Assembly (NCBI GenBank): GCA_937916355.1
Contig: CALFTM010000069.1
Span: 1-39,966, forward strand
Length of the DNA: 39,966 nt
Reading direction: 5' to 3'
Source of the DNA: an uncultured Bacteroidales bacterium
Lineage (GTDB): Bacteria > Bacteroidota > Bacteroidia > Bacteroidales > Paludibacteraceae
Under the pieces are notes generated by a model. That model was not told where the DNA came from and made no database searches. It saw nothing but the letters and a program-made list of their open reading frames with translations. This document shows positions 18,282 through 26,055 of this stretch, piece after piece (the first letter of the stretch is position 1; each line of letters begins with the position of its first letter). Both the position numbers and the translations under genes were made by a program.

Positions 18282-18308
18282 TCCCTTCCGGTAAAAGAAG
18301 TATGCGAC

Positions 18309-20171
18309 ATGATCAACGACGAATTCGAAAATAGGAAATATATCATCGGCGGACTCATTTCGTTGGTTGTCATCATATATGTCGTCCGTCTGTTCAGCTT
18401 GCAAATTTTGGACGATACCTACCAAGACAAGGCGGATAGCAACGCCTACCTGAAAAGAATAGAGTTCCCTTCCCGCGGATTGATAAAAGACCGGAATGGG
18501 AAGACGCTGGTTTTTAACAAACCTGCCTACGACATCATGATGGTCGTGAGAGAAATGAACAAGTTCGACACACTATCTTTCTGCAAACTTGTAAAAATCA
18601 CAAAGGAAGAGTTCAAAGAGAAAATGAAGGAGATGAGGTACCGTATCGGCTATTCTCGATACACCCCACAACCTTTCATGACCTCCCTTTCGCAAGATGA
18701 GTACGGAGAACTACAAGAGCAACTATTCCGATTCAAAGGTGTCTATCTGCAAAAAAGAACTTTGCGCGACTACAATTATCCTTATGCGGCACTGATGCTC
18801 GGCTCTATCGGAGAGGTGAACAAAAAGATGATTGAGAACGACAAGGATTTCTACATCCCCGGAGATTATGCCGGACAAAACGGGATAGAACAGACTTACG
18901 AAAAATATCTGAGGGGAGAAAAGGGGTTGGAGATCTTCCTTCGTGATGCGCACGGCCGTGTTAAGGGACGATTGAACAATGGATTAGACGACATCTCTTC
19001 TAAACCGGGACTTGACCTGACCCTCTCTATCGACATCGACCTTCAAGGATATGGGGAGGAGCTGATGCGCAATAAAGTGGGTAGCATTGTAGCAATCGAC
19101 CCCTCAACGGGAGAAATCCTCGCATTGGTTTCGAGTCCGACGTACGACCCTTCGCTTCTGGTGGGACGAAAGCGTTCGGAAAACTACAACAAATTGCTGA
19201 AAGACCCTTATAAACCGTTGTTCGACCGACCTATGATGGCCTGCTATCCACCCGGCTCCACATTTAAGACAGCCAACGCTCTCATTTTTGAACAGGAGAA
19301 AATCATCACCCCTGCAACAGCCTATTCCTGCCAAATGGGCTACCATGTGGGAAACTTCAAAGTGGGATGCCACGCACACTACTCTCCTCTCAACCTGAGA
19401 CAGTCCGTGCAGCACTCCTGCAACGCCTACTATTGTGCAGGCTTCAGGGCTATGATGGATAACAAAAAATACGCCAACATATCGGAAGCATTTGAAACAT
19501 GGAAAAATCACATCGTCTCACTGGGTTTTGGCTATAAACTGGGTGCAGACGTTCCCAACGAAAAGAGAGGGTATATTCCTAACTCAAAGGTGTACGACAA
19601 AATCTATGGGGAAAAAAGATGGAAGTCTCTCATGATCGTCTCCAACTCCATAGGACAGGGAGAAATCCTCGCCACACCTCTTCAAATCGCCAACCTTTCT
19701 GCCATCATCGCCAACCGTGGGTACTACTATGTCCCACATTTGGTAAAACATATCGAAGGGGTGGAATTGGACTCCCTATACACGACAAAAAAAGTGACCT
19801 CCATCGACAGTGCCTACTTCACACCTATTGTGGACGGAATGGAACTGGTTATGACGGCAGGTACAGGATGGGGTTCTCGCATTGATAGCATATCAGTCTG
19901 CGGTAAAACCGGTACGGCAGAAAACCCTCACGGAGAAGACCACTCCCTGTTTATGGCTTTCGCTCCAAAAGATAACCCCAAAATCGCCATCTGCGTCATC
20001 GTGGAAAACAGTGGTTTCGGTGCGACTTGGGCTGCCCCTATCGCCTCCCTGATGATGGAGAAATACCTCAAAGGGCACATCTCCAAAAATAAAAAATGGA
20101 TGGAAGAGCGAATGATGAATGCGAACTTGATGCCTGATTTGAATAAAAAGGCTGTAAAAAAAGAAAATTAA
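18309..20171 (+). CDS. mrdA: Penicillin-binding protein 2 (elongasome transpeptidase)
   Basis: 620 residues. An N-terminal anchor helix (about 11-30) is followed by the dimerisation/pedestal domain (FPSRGLIKDRNGKTLVFN) and the transpeptidase domain. Active-site motifs are S317-T-F-K320 in YPPGSTFK, S370-C-N372 and K533-T-G535 in CGKTGTAENP. This class B PBP crosslinks peptidoglycan in the lateral wall, working with the RodA polymerase encoded next; its stop is 1 base before the rodA ATG. PBP2 is the target of mecillinam in other bacteria. The length is normal. Confidence 0.95.
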   Translation: MINDEFENRKYIIGGLISLVVIIYVVRLFSLQILDDTYQDKADSNAYLKRIEFPSRGLIKDRNGKTLVFNKPAYDIMMVVREMNKFDTLSFCKLVKITKEEFKEKMKEMRYRIGYSRYTPQPFMTSLSQDEYGELQEQLFRFKGVYLQKRTLRDYNYPYAALMLGSIGEVNKKMIENDKDFYIPGDYAGQNGIEQTYEKYLRGEKGLEIFLRDAHGRVKGRLNNGLDDISSKPGLDLTLSIDIDLQGYGEELMRNKVGSIVAIDPSTGEILALVSSPTYDPSLLVGRKRSENYNKLLKDPYKPLFDRPMMACYPPGSTFKTANALIFEQEKIITPATAYSCQMGYHVGNFKVGCHAHYSPLNLRQSVQHSCNAYYCAGFRAMMDNKKYANISEAFETWKNHIVSLGFGYKLGADVPNEKRGYIPNSKVYDKIYGEKRWKSLMIVSNSIGQGEILATPLQIANLSAIIANRGYYYVPHLVKHIEGVELDSLYTTKKVTSIDSAYFTPIVDGMELVMTAGTGWGSRIDSISVCGKTGTAENPHGEDHSLFMAFAPKDNPKIAICVIVENSGFGATWAAPIASLMMEKYLKGHISKNKKWMEERMMNANLMPDLNKKAVKKEN

Positions 20172-20172
20172 C

Positions 20173-21639
20173 ATGGCTTCTCGTCAGATTAACATAGTAA
20201 AGAATTTAGACTGGATAACCATTTCCCTCTACTTCCTTTTGGTAGTAACAGGATGGTTCTGCATATATGGCGCAGCATACAATTTCGAAGATGCCTCTTT
20301 CTGGGACATCTCCTACAGGTATGGTAAACAATTGATGTGGATCGGATTTTCACTCGTTTTGATTGTCGTCATACTGCTGTTGGATAGCCAAGTATATAAC
20401 TTCTTCGCCTATTACATCTATGGGGTGATGCTGCTACTGCTACTACTGACGATATTTATCGCACCTGATATAAAGGGTTCTCATTCATGGATCGTGATGG
20501 GCCCTATCAGCCTACAACCTGCGGAATTTGCAAAAGCGGCTACTTGTCTGGCTCTCTCGAAATATATGAGCTCCTACGGATTTAAATTCACCAAATACCC
20601 TGATGGAGCAATCGCAACAAACATATTTCTCATTCCGGTATTACTCATCACCCTACAGAATGAGACCGGGTCGGCTTTAGTCTATAGCGCACTGCTATTG
20701 GTTTGCTATCGTCAGGGGATGCCGGGTATCTACTTATTCCTCTGTTTCTTCCTCGCCGTGGTTTTCATCATCTCCATACGATACGGAAACATTCCGATTT
20801 TGGAACAGATCCCCGATGAGTCTTTCGGACTATTCCTCTCCATGCTTATCACCATTGTCGTGCAAGCGATAATGCTATTGAACTATGTTAAAGAGAAAAA
20901 GACCTCAATGGTGCTATTGACAGGTAACGCCGTCTTCTTTTTAATCGCCTACCTCGTCTATAAATTTTTCAACTTAAATATCCGATTCACCTATCTCGGT
21001 TATGTTTCCATCGCCATCTCTTCCATCTACCTCTTCTACTGCGGATTCATTCACCGCTCAAAAGCATACGGGTGGATTGCGTTGTTCGCTATCGCTTTCA
21101 CCTGCTTCTCCAATCTTTCGGAAACTGCATTTGATAAACTGAAACCACACCAGCAGACTCGTATCCGGGTGACTTTGGGTATGGAAGACGACCCTCAAAA
21201 GGCTGGCTACAACGTCAACCAATCCATGATTGCTATCGGGTCGGGCGGACTTACCGGCAAAGGTTTCTTAAATGGCACTCAAACAAAACTGAAATATGTC
21301 CCTGAACAAGACACCGATTTCATCTTCTGCACCGTGGGTGAAGAACATGGTTTTGTGGGAACCTTCTGTGTGCTGATGCTATTCCTATTCCTTTTGCTTC
21401 GACTTATCTATTTGGCAGAACGACAACGATCGCTATTCAGCCGAATCTACGGTTATTGTGTTTTGTCCATCCTCTTCTTCCATTTGGCAATCAACGTGGG
21501 AATGGTTATCGGACTGACTCCTGTGATTGGTATCCCTCTTCCTTTCTTCAGTTATGGCGGTTCTTCTCTCTGGTCGTTCACCATCCTGCTGTTTATCTTC
21601 TTACGATTAGATGCCAGCCGAACCGAACTTTTCGGTTAA
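20173..21639 (+). CDS. rodA: Peptidoglycan glycosyltransferase RodA (SEDS family)
   Basis: 488 residues with about ten membrane helices. SEDS signatures are GSHSWIVMGPISLQPAEFAK, then GSGGLTGKGFLNGTQTK and VPEQDTDFIFCTVGEEHGF (the conserved Asp region), and PVIGIPLPFFSYGGSS near the end. It polymerises lipid II into glycan strands with PBP2. It is somewhat longer than the E. coli enzyme because of extra loop and helix sequence in the middle. Last gene of the cluster, convergent with xseA; the 64-base gap holds only a short hairpin at the rodA stop (21621-21637) without a T-run. Confidence 0.95.
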   Translation: MASRQINIVKNLDWITISLYFLLVVTGWFCIYGAAYNFEDASFWDISYRYGKQLMWIGFSLVLIVVILLLDSQVYNFFAYYIYGVMLLLLLLTIFIAPDIKGSHSWIVMGPISLQPAEFAKAATCLALSKYMSSYGFKFTKYPDGAIATNIFLIPVLLITLQNETGSALVYSALLLVCYRQGMPGIYLFLCFFLAVVFIISIRYGNIPILEQIPDESFGLFLSMLITIVVQAIMLLNYVKEKKTSMVLLTGNAVFFLIAYLVYKFFNLNIRFTYLGYVSIAISSIYLFYCGFIHRSKAYGWIALFAIAFTCFSNLSETAFDKLKPHQQTRIRVTLGMEDDPQKAGYNVNQSMIAIGSGGLTGKGFLNGTQTKLKYVPEQDTDFIFCTVGEEHGFVGTFCVLMLFLFLLLRLIYLAERQRSLFSRIYGYCVLSILFFHLAINVGMVIGLTPVIGIPLPFFSYGGSSLWSFTILLFIFLRLDASRTELFG

Positions 21640-21703
21640 GCCTACATTTTCGGAGAGAGTATCGCAGTGAGTACCCCTCCATGACAATACCACTTCGTCA
21701 TTA

Positions 21704-22936
21704 TCACTTTGTCACACTGACGATTTCACCTTCGGACAAAAGCGTCCTCAGTTCAACACCCGGCTCTACATCAGAGGCTTTTTTCACAACCCGACCATTC
21801 GCAAGTGTGATGGAGTAACCTCTTTTTAGAATTGCCTCAGGGGATACATGTTTTAAAGTATTCTCGAACAACTCCATCTTATGGAGTCGGTTTTGTATCG
21901 TATGATGAAACGCAGAAATGATATTTTTCCGCAATTGTAAAATCCGCTGCTCCTCCATCGCAAAACAGTGTGAATAATGACGAATGAGTCGTTGTGAAAT
22001 ATCCTCTATATGCAAACATTCCATTTCCAACCGATTGAAGAATAACGTCTTCAGTGCGTTTTCACAATCTAACAATAACTTTTCTTGAGAAAAAGTGCGT
22101 TCAAACAAAAACGCCGCAACCGCAGTAGGAGTCTTACAACGGATATGGGCGACCATATCCACAACCGACTCATCTCGCTCATGCCCGATCCCGGTGATAA
22201 CCGGAAGAGGGAACTGCGCCACCGATGCCGAGAGATGATAATCATCAAAAGCCAAAAGGTCGGTGGAAGCTCCTCCTCCCCTGATAATCACCACGGCATC
22301 AAAATCCTCTGCACGTTCATAAATGCGGTCCAATGCCGCCACCACACTCTCCGCTGCATTGTCCCCTTGCATAATCGCTGGAAAGAGCTGAACAGAATAG
22401 GCGAACGAACGGTTGTTGTTCAATAACTGGTCGCAAAAATCACCATACCCTGCTGCTGTCTCCGAAGAGATGACCGCCAAACGTTGCACCAAAGTCGGAA
22501 GCTCCAACTCCCTATTCATGTCCCATACCCCATCCGCCTTCAACCGATCAATTGTCTCCTGTCTCTTCCGCGCCATGTCACCAATGGTAAAAGAGGGGTC
22601 TATATCGACAATCTCCAACGAAAGACCATAGAGTTCATGAAAAGCAACAGAAACACACGCCAAAACCTTCATGCCAGTGGAGAGTGCCCGCCCCGTCGCC
22701 TGTAAAAAAAAGGGTTTTATCTTCGCATAGAGATTAGCCCATATCACCGCACGCACCTTCGCCTCCATCAATTTAGAAGAATCATCCTTCTGCACCAATT
22801 CAAGGTAGCAATGCCCACGAACATTTTCCCGAAGGTCGCTTACGTCCGCCACGACCCAATAAGTGTCTCTGAAATTATCTTCTAAAACATCGCGAACTTT
22901 TTCCAAAAGTTGCTGTAATGTCACGAAATCTTGCAT
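21704..22936 (-). CDS. xseA: Exodeoxyribonuclease VII large subunit
   Basis: 410 residues. The N-terminal OB-fold holds WVVADVSDLRENVRGHCYLEL (about 27-47). The catalytic domain has RLAVISSETAAGYGDF, VVIIRGGGASTDLLAFDD (216-232) and PVITGIGHERDESVVDMVAH (245-264), followed by a long helical region and the closing KRGYSI block. The enzyme degrades single-stranded DNA to oligonucleotides. The small subunit gene xseB, often directly downstream, is not here: the next gene is convergent rodA. A promoter-like box lies just upstream. Confidence 0.93.
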   Translation of the reverse strand: MQDFVTLQQLLEKVRDVLEDNFRDTYWVVADVSDLRENVRGHCYLELVQKDDSSKLMEAKVRAVIWANLYAKIKPFFLQATGRALSTGMKVLACVSVAFHELYGLSLEIVDIDPSFTIGDMARKRQETIDRLKADGVWDMNRELELPTLVQRLAVISSETAAGYGDFCDQLLNNNRSFAYSVQLFPAIMQGDNAAESVVAALDRIYERAEDFDAVVIIRGGGASTDLLAFDDYHLSASVAQFPLPVITGIGHERDESVVDMVAHIRCKTPTAVAAFLFERTFSQEKLLLDCENALKTLFFNRLEMECLHIEDISQRLIRHYSHCFAMEEQRILQLRKNIISAFHHTIQNRLHKMELFENTLKHVSPEAILKRGYSITLANGRVVKKASDVEPGVELRTLLSEGEIVSVTK

Positions 22937-22957
22937 AATCGTCTATTTTTTTCACTA

Positions 22958-22965
22958 CAAAGATA
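22958..22965 (-). promoter_or_regulatory. Putative -7 box of xseA
   Basis: On the minus strand TATCTTTG fits TAnnTTTG exactly, 21 bases upstream of the xseA ATG. No well-spaced -33 TTTG is seen. Confidence 0.4.
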
Positions 22966-23006
22966 AACTTTACACCCGAAAATTTAATTCATCAAATCAT
23001 TTGTTT

Positions 23007-23014
23007 TATTTTTG
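23007..23014 (+). promoter_or_regulatory. Putative -7 box of the DUF4468-like gene
   Basis: TATTTTTG fits TAnnTTTG, 29 bases before the ATG at 23044. A 3-of-4 -33 match (TTTA, 22983-22986) is spaced 20 bases upstream. The region is T-rich, so certainty is limited. Confidence 0.4.
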
Positions 23015-23043
23015 TGAAATAAAAAGTGAAAAACCATTAAAAA

Positions 23044-23670
23044 ATGATTTTTATGAAACGAGTATTTTTAGCCCTTCTATGTTTTCTCGGTGTGATGCAA
23101 CTCAACGCACAAGATGAAACAATAGATTATAAATTCTCCCTCGACAAAGATGGAGAATGTGAAATCGTAGACACTATCGTATATGATGTCTCTACGCCAG
23201 ATTGTTACAAACTCATCAAGGATTGGCTTTATAAAACCGCCAACCTTAGCCTCTCTTTTACCAAACAAAAGAAAAATGAATATCTCTCTTTCAACAACAT
23301 GTTTTATGTAGAAAAACACTACAACTCCTTCTCAGGAGCCTATTCTAACAACTTCATGTTCGACTGCGACATCCGCTTTGAAGGGAATAAACTGATTTAC
23401 AAATTCCACAACATGTACCTCGTGAAAAGTTACTCAGGTTACGGAATCACAGAGAAAAAACTCCCAGTCGCAGAGCGTATCCACAAAATCGAAAACGCAA
23501 AAGTGGAAATCAAGAGATTACAAGACGACAAAAATCTTTCTAAAACGGAAAGAAGGGACGCTATCGAAGAGCAGAACGAGATTCTCGCGGATGCTGAGAT
23601 TCTTGCAAAATGCCACGACCACCTCTTCAAAAGACTTACCGACCTTATCGGTATGATCAAATGGAAATAA
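23044..23670 (+). CDS. Secreted hypothetical protein, probably DUF4468-like
   Basis: 208 residues. A signal peptide begins at either the ATG at 23044 or the one at 23053 (MKRVFLALLCFLG) and ends LNAQ. The mature part resembles the DUF4468 pattern of Bacteroidetes: an opening with DTIVYDV, a middle YKLIKDWLYKTANLS, and alternating strands (FMFDCDIRFEGNKLIYKFHNMYL). A Lys/Glu-rich helical region (about 155-190) follows. Location is probably periplasmic or surface, but no lipobox is present. No function is known. It is a single gene followed by a perfect hairpin, upstream of ddl on the same strand. Confidence 0.7.
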   Translation: MIFMKRVFLALLCFLGVMQLNAQDETIDYKFSLDKDGECEIVDTIVYDVSTPDCYKLIKDWLYKTANLSLSFTKQKKNEYLSFNNMFYVEKHYNSFSGAYSNNFMFDCDIRFEGNKLIYKFHNMYLVKSYSGYGITEKKLPVAERIHKIENAKVEIKRLQDDKNLSKTERRDAIEEQNEILADAEILAKCHDHLFKRLTDLIGMIKWK

Positions 23671-23691
23671 TTTAACAATAAAAATAGCACG

Positions 23692-23728
23692 GCACGCCAT
23701 CCTACGTCTCAGACAAAAGATGGCGTGC
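23692..23728. terminator. Perfect 10-bp hairpin between the DUF4468-like gene and ddl
   Basis: GCACGCCATC (23692-23701) pairs with GATGGCGTGC (23719-23728) around a 17-base loop. No T-run follows, so termination is uncertain. An in-frame ATG at 23720 lies inside the right arm, which argues against it as the ddl start and favours the ATG at 23747. Confidence 0.55.
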
Positions 23729-23746
23729 TGTCATTCCTACATCAAC

Positions 23747-24727
23747 ATGAGAAAAAAAATCGCAATCGTTGCAGGAGGTGACCAATCCGAATTGGCAGTC
23801 TCCTTGCGTAGTGCCGCAGGAATCTTCTCTTTCATCGACAAAGAAAAATATGACCTGCATATCGTCACCATCGTCGGAACTGAATGGACGGTTGAACATG
23901 ACGGAGTGAAACTTCCGATGGACAAAAACGACTTCTCTTTCACCACTCCATCGGGTGATAAATACACCTTCGATTTCGCCTACATCACCATCCACGGCGT
24001 ACCGGGAGAGGATGGAAAACTCCAAGGCTATTTCGACCTGATCCGCCTACCCTACTCCTGTTGCGGCGTATTGGCAGCGGCTCTCACTTTTAACAAGTTT
24101 TTCTGCAACCACTACTTGAACGGATTCGGAATTCCTATCGCAAAATCCATCGTACTAAATAAAGGAGAGAAAGTAGACGAAGAGACCATCGTCTCTCAAC
24201 TCGGACTTCCTCTTTTCGTAAAACCAAACGGAGGAGGCAGCAGTTACGGAACTTCCAAAGTGAAAGAGGCGACCCAATTGTCGCAAGCCGTAAATGCCGC
24301 ATTAGTGGAGGGCGACCAAGTAATAATTGAATCCTTTATGAAAGGGATTGAAATCACCTGCGGAGTCTATAAGACGAAAGAGAAGAGTGTGGTTTTCCCA
24401 ATCACGGAGGTTGTCAGTAAAAATGAATTTTTCGATACGGACGCAAAATACAATGGTGCAGTGGAGGAGATAACCCCTGCCCGACTATCTGCAGAGATTA
24501 CACAAAAAGTGCAAGAACTCACTTCTAAAATTTACGATCTCATTGGTGCAAAAGGAATTATCCGCGTGGATTACATCATCACGGAAGGCGACCAGATCAA
24601 CCTTCTGGAAGTCAACACCACACCAGGAATGACCGCCACAAGCTTCATCCCACAGCAAGTGCGCGCTGCCGGCTTGGACATCAAAGATGTAATGAGCGAC
24701 ATCATCGAAAATGAGTTGAACAAGTAA
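23747..24727 (+). CDS. ddl: D-alanine--D-alanine ligase
   Basis: 326 residues from MRKKIAIVAGG; an in-frame ATG at 23720 is less likely because it lies in a hairpin arm and would add an unrelated leader. It is an ATP-grasp enzyme that joins two D-Ala for the peptidoglycan stem peptide. N-terminal block: AIVAGGDQSELAVSLRSA. ATP-binding: LPLFVKPNGGGSSYGTSKV and VIIESFMKGIEITCGVY. Metal-binding end: INLLEVNTTPGMTATSFIPQ. The usual HGxxGEDG appears as HGVPGEDGKLQGYFD. It is followed by a strong terminator. Its wall function fits the elongasome genes nearby, but it is transcribed separately. Confidence 0.94.
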   Translation: MRKKIAIVAGGDQSELAVSLRSAAGIFSFIDKEKYDLHIVTIVGTEWTVEHDGVKLPMDKNDFSFTTPSGDKYTFDFAYITIHGVPGEDGKLQGYFDLIRLPYSCCGVLAAALTFNKFFCNHYLNGFGIPIAKSIVLNKGEKVDEETIVSQLGLPLFVKPNGGGSSYGTSKVKEATQLSQAVNAALVEGDQVIIESFMKGIEITCGVYKTKEKSVVFPITEVVSKNEFFDTDAKYNGAVEEITPARLSAEITQKVQELTSKIYDLIGAKGIIRVDYIITEGDQINLLEVNTTPGMTATSFIPQQVRAAGLDIKDVMSDIIENELNK

Positions 24728-24749
24728 AAATTAACAAACTGCAGAAAAT

Positions 24750-24798
24750 AATAGCCTTCCCAAAGTTTTTCAAAACCAGTGGGAAGGCTATTGGTTTT
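24750..24798. terminator. Strong terminator after ddl
   Basis: A perfect 13-bp stem (AATAGCCTTCCCA at 24750-24762 with TGGGAAGGCTATT at 24780-24792) closes a 17-base loop and is followed by GGTTTTAT. On the other strand it is followed by ATTTTCTGC, so it may also stop readthrough from the glucosaminidase gene. Confidence 0.8.
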
Positions 24799-24854
24799 AT
24801 ACTTCACTCAAAGGTGAACTCAAAACGAAAACCAGCTGAATTTCATTTTAAGCA

Positions 24855-24899
24855 ACCTTAATGTAATCGGAGCGAAGCCCCTACCTTAATGTAATCGGA
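24855..24899. repeat. 17-bp direct repeat across the glucosaminidase stop codon
   Basis: ACCTTAATGTAATCGGA occurs at 24855-24871 and 24883-24899, 28 bases apart. On the minus strand the right copy encodes the SDYIKV of the last LysM domain. The left copy is read in another frame and supplies the final residues RLH and the stop. It looks like a small tandem duplication at the gene end. Confidence 0.85.
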
Positions 24900-25796
24900 T
24901 TTTGCACGATTCATCTTCATCAGTCGGACTTTTTTCACACCATATAACTGAGAAATGGAAAGCCAACTTTCCCCTGCTTGAACAATGTGGTTTCCGGCAG
25001 ACTTGTTCTTCTTCTTTTTAGGTTCTACGAAAATATACTCACCAGCTTTTAGCACATAGTTTGACGGAAAATCATTGATAGTTTGTAGTTGCTCAACCGT
25101 CATTCCCAACTGTTTTGATAAACTATAGAAAGTTTGTCCGCTCTGCACCTTAATACATTTCACTCCATTGATTTTGTTTTTAGTAACCTTAGGGGCAATA
25201 ACTACATTCCCCTGTATCGGTCCTTCCGGAGAAACCCTTCCATTCAGAGCATAATTTTCCGCATCACTTTCAGAAAGGTACTTTCCCGGATTTTTATCGT
25301 ACTCATACAACTTATTTTGTTCGATGATCGCTATCAGCAGGTCTGGATACTTCGGATTCGTTGCATATCCAGCCTTTTTCAAGCCCTTTGCCCAACCTTT
25401 ATAATCAGTAGTTTTTAGATTGAAAAGAGAGGCGTAGCGGGCTTTTTTCAAAAACAAAGAATGGTCTCGAAATGATTCATCGGCATGATCATACACACGG
25501 AAGCAATCATTTTTCTTGTCATCATCCTTATAATACTTCTCTCCATTATAATCTCCTGCACATTTTATTCCAAAATGGTTATTTGCACGTGTCGCCAGAT
25601 CACTCCTTCCGCTTCCCGACTCTAAAATGCCCTGCGCAAGAGTGATGCTCGCAGGTATTTTGTACTTGTACATCTCTCGAATGGCGGTTTTTCGGAACAA
25701 ATTAATATACTCGGTCGTCTCCTTAGATTGATAGGACTGAGCCGAAAGACAAAGTATAATGAATGTAAATAAAGTTGAAAAAATCAGTCTTTTCAT
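24858..25796 (-). CDS. Secreted N-acetylglucosaminidase with two LysM domains
   Basis: 312 residues from the ATG at 25796, which opens a good signal peptide (MKRLIFSTLFTFIILCLSAQ). In-frame sequence continues upstream only to a TTG and has no signal-like features. Domains: a FlgJ/mannosyl-glycoprotein glucosaminidase fold at about 25-165, with ITLAQGILESGSGRSDLA around the likely catalytic Glu59, NHFGIKC, and YATNPKYPDLLIAIIE; a linker; LysM 1 at about 214-257 (VQSGQTFYSLSKQLGMTVEQ); and LysM 2 at about 270-312 (VQAGESWLSISQLYGV). LysM binds glycan, so the enzyme should cut peptidoglycan in the periplasm or at the cell surface during growth or division. The C-terminus ends within a small direct repeat. 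Confidence 0.92.
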   Translation of the reverse strand: MKRLIFSTLFTFIILCLSAQSYQSKETTEYINLFRKTAIREMYKYKIPASITLAQGILESGSGRSDLATRANNHFGIKCAGDYNGEKYYKDDDKKNDCFRVYDHADESFRDHSLFLKKARYASLFNLKTTDYKGWAKGLKKAGYATNPKYPDLLIAIIEQNKLYEYDKNPGKYLSESDAENYALNGRVSPEGPIQGNVVIAPKVTKNKINGVKCIKVQSGQTFYSLSKQLGMTVEQLQTINDFPSNYVLKAGEYIFVEPKKKKNKSAGNHIVQAGESWLSISQLYGVKKVRLMKMNRAKSDYIKVGASLRLH

Positions 25797-25870
25797 ATTT
25801 TTTATTTTTAGGTGATAAATTTTTTTGTACGATTTGGAAAAAATTTTATGCAAATGTAGGAATAAAAGTG

Positions 25871-25878
25871 TAACTTTG
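25871..25878 (+). promoter_or_regulatory. Putative promoter of the carB leader
   Basis: TAACTTTG, identical to the box before purH, matches TAnnTTTG. It is 178 bases before the carB ATG, giving a long leader that holds a small ORF and a terminator-like hairpin. No clear -33 TTTG is seen. Confidence 0.5.
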
Positions 25879-25897
25879 CCACAAAATAGAAATTAAG

Positions 25898-26041
25898 ATG
25901 TACAACAGACGAAAAGATGCTTTTGCAGTTGATGTAATGAGGATGTCGGTAGAAGGATGTCTGAACTCTTTTTCTCTTTTTTATAATAATTCGGCGGTGG
26001 CTGTTGCCTCCGTTTTTTTATGTAAAAGAAATTTTAGATAA
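25898..26041 (+). CDS. Possible 47-residue leader ORF upstream of carB
   Basis: An ATG 20 bases after the -7 box opens a 47-codon frame starting MYNRRKDAFAVDVMRM and ending CKRNFR, with its stop 14 bases before the carB ATG. It runs through the hairpin and T-run at 25995-26019, the layout of a transcription attenuator. Five arginine codons are present, two adjacent near the start, but they are not clustered just before the hairpin as in classic amino-acid attenuators. It has no homology I recognise and could be a chance frame. Confidence 0.35.
   Translation: MYNRRKDAFAVDVMRMSVEGCLNSFSLFYNNSAVAVASVFLCKRNFR
25995..26019 (+). terminator. Terminator-like hairpin in the carB leader (candidate attenuator)
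   Basis: CGGTGGC (25995-26001) pairs with GCCTCCG (26006-26012) across a TGTT loop with one T-T mismatch, and seven T residues follow directly. It lies between the promoter-like box and carB and should block transcription unless relieved. No obvious competing antiterminator stem is visible. AGGATGTC occurs twice upstream (25940-25947, 25954-25961). Confidence 0.65.
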
Positions 26042-26055
26042 ATAAAAATAAGGAT

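Noticed and set aside
21621..21637. Hairpin at the rodA stop as an intrinsic terminator
   Set aside because: AACCGAA/TTCGGTT forms a 7-bp stem but lacks a T-run on either strand.
23720..23746. Upstream ATG as the start of ddl
   Set aside because: It sits in the right arm of a perfect hairpin and adds nine residues unlike the Ddl N-terminus; the ATG at 23747 fits better.
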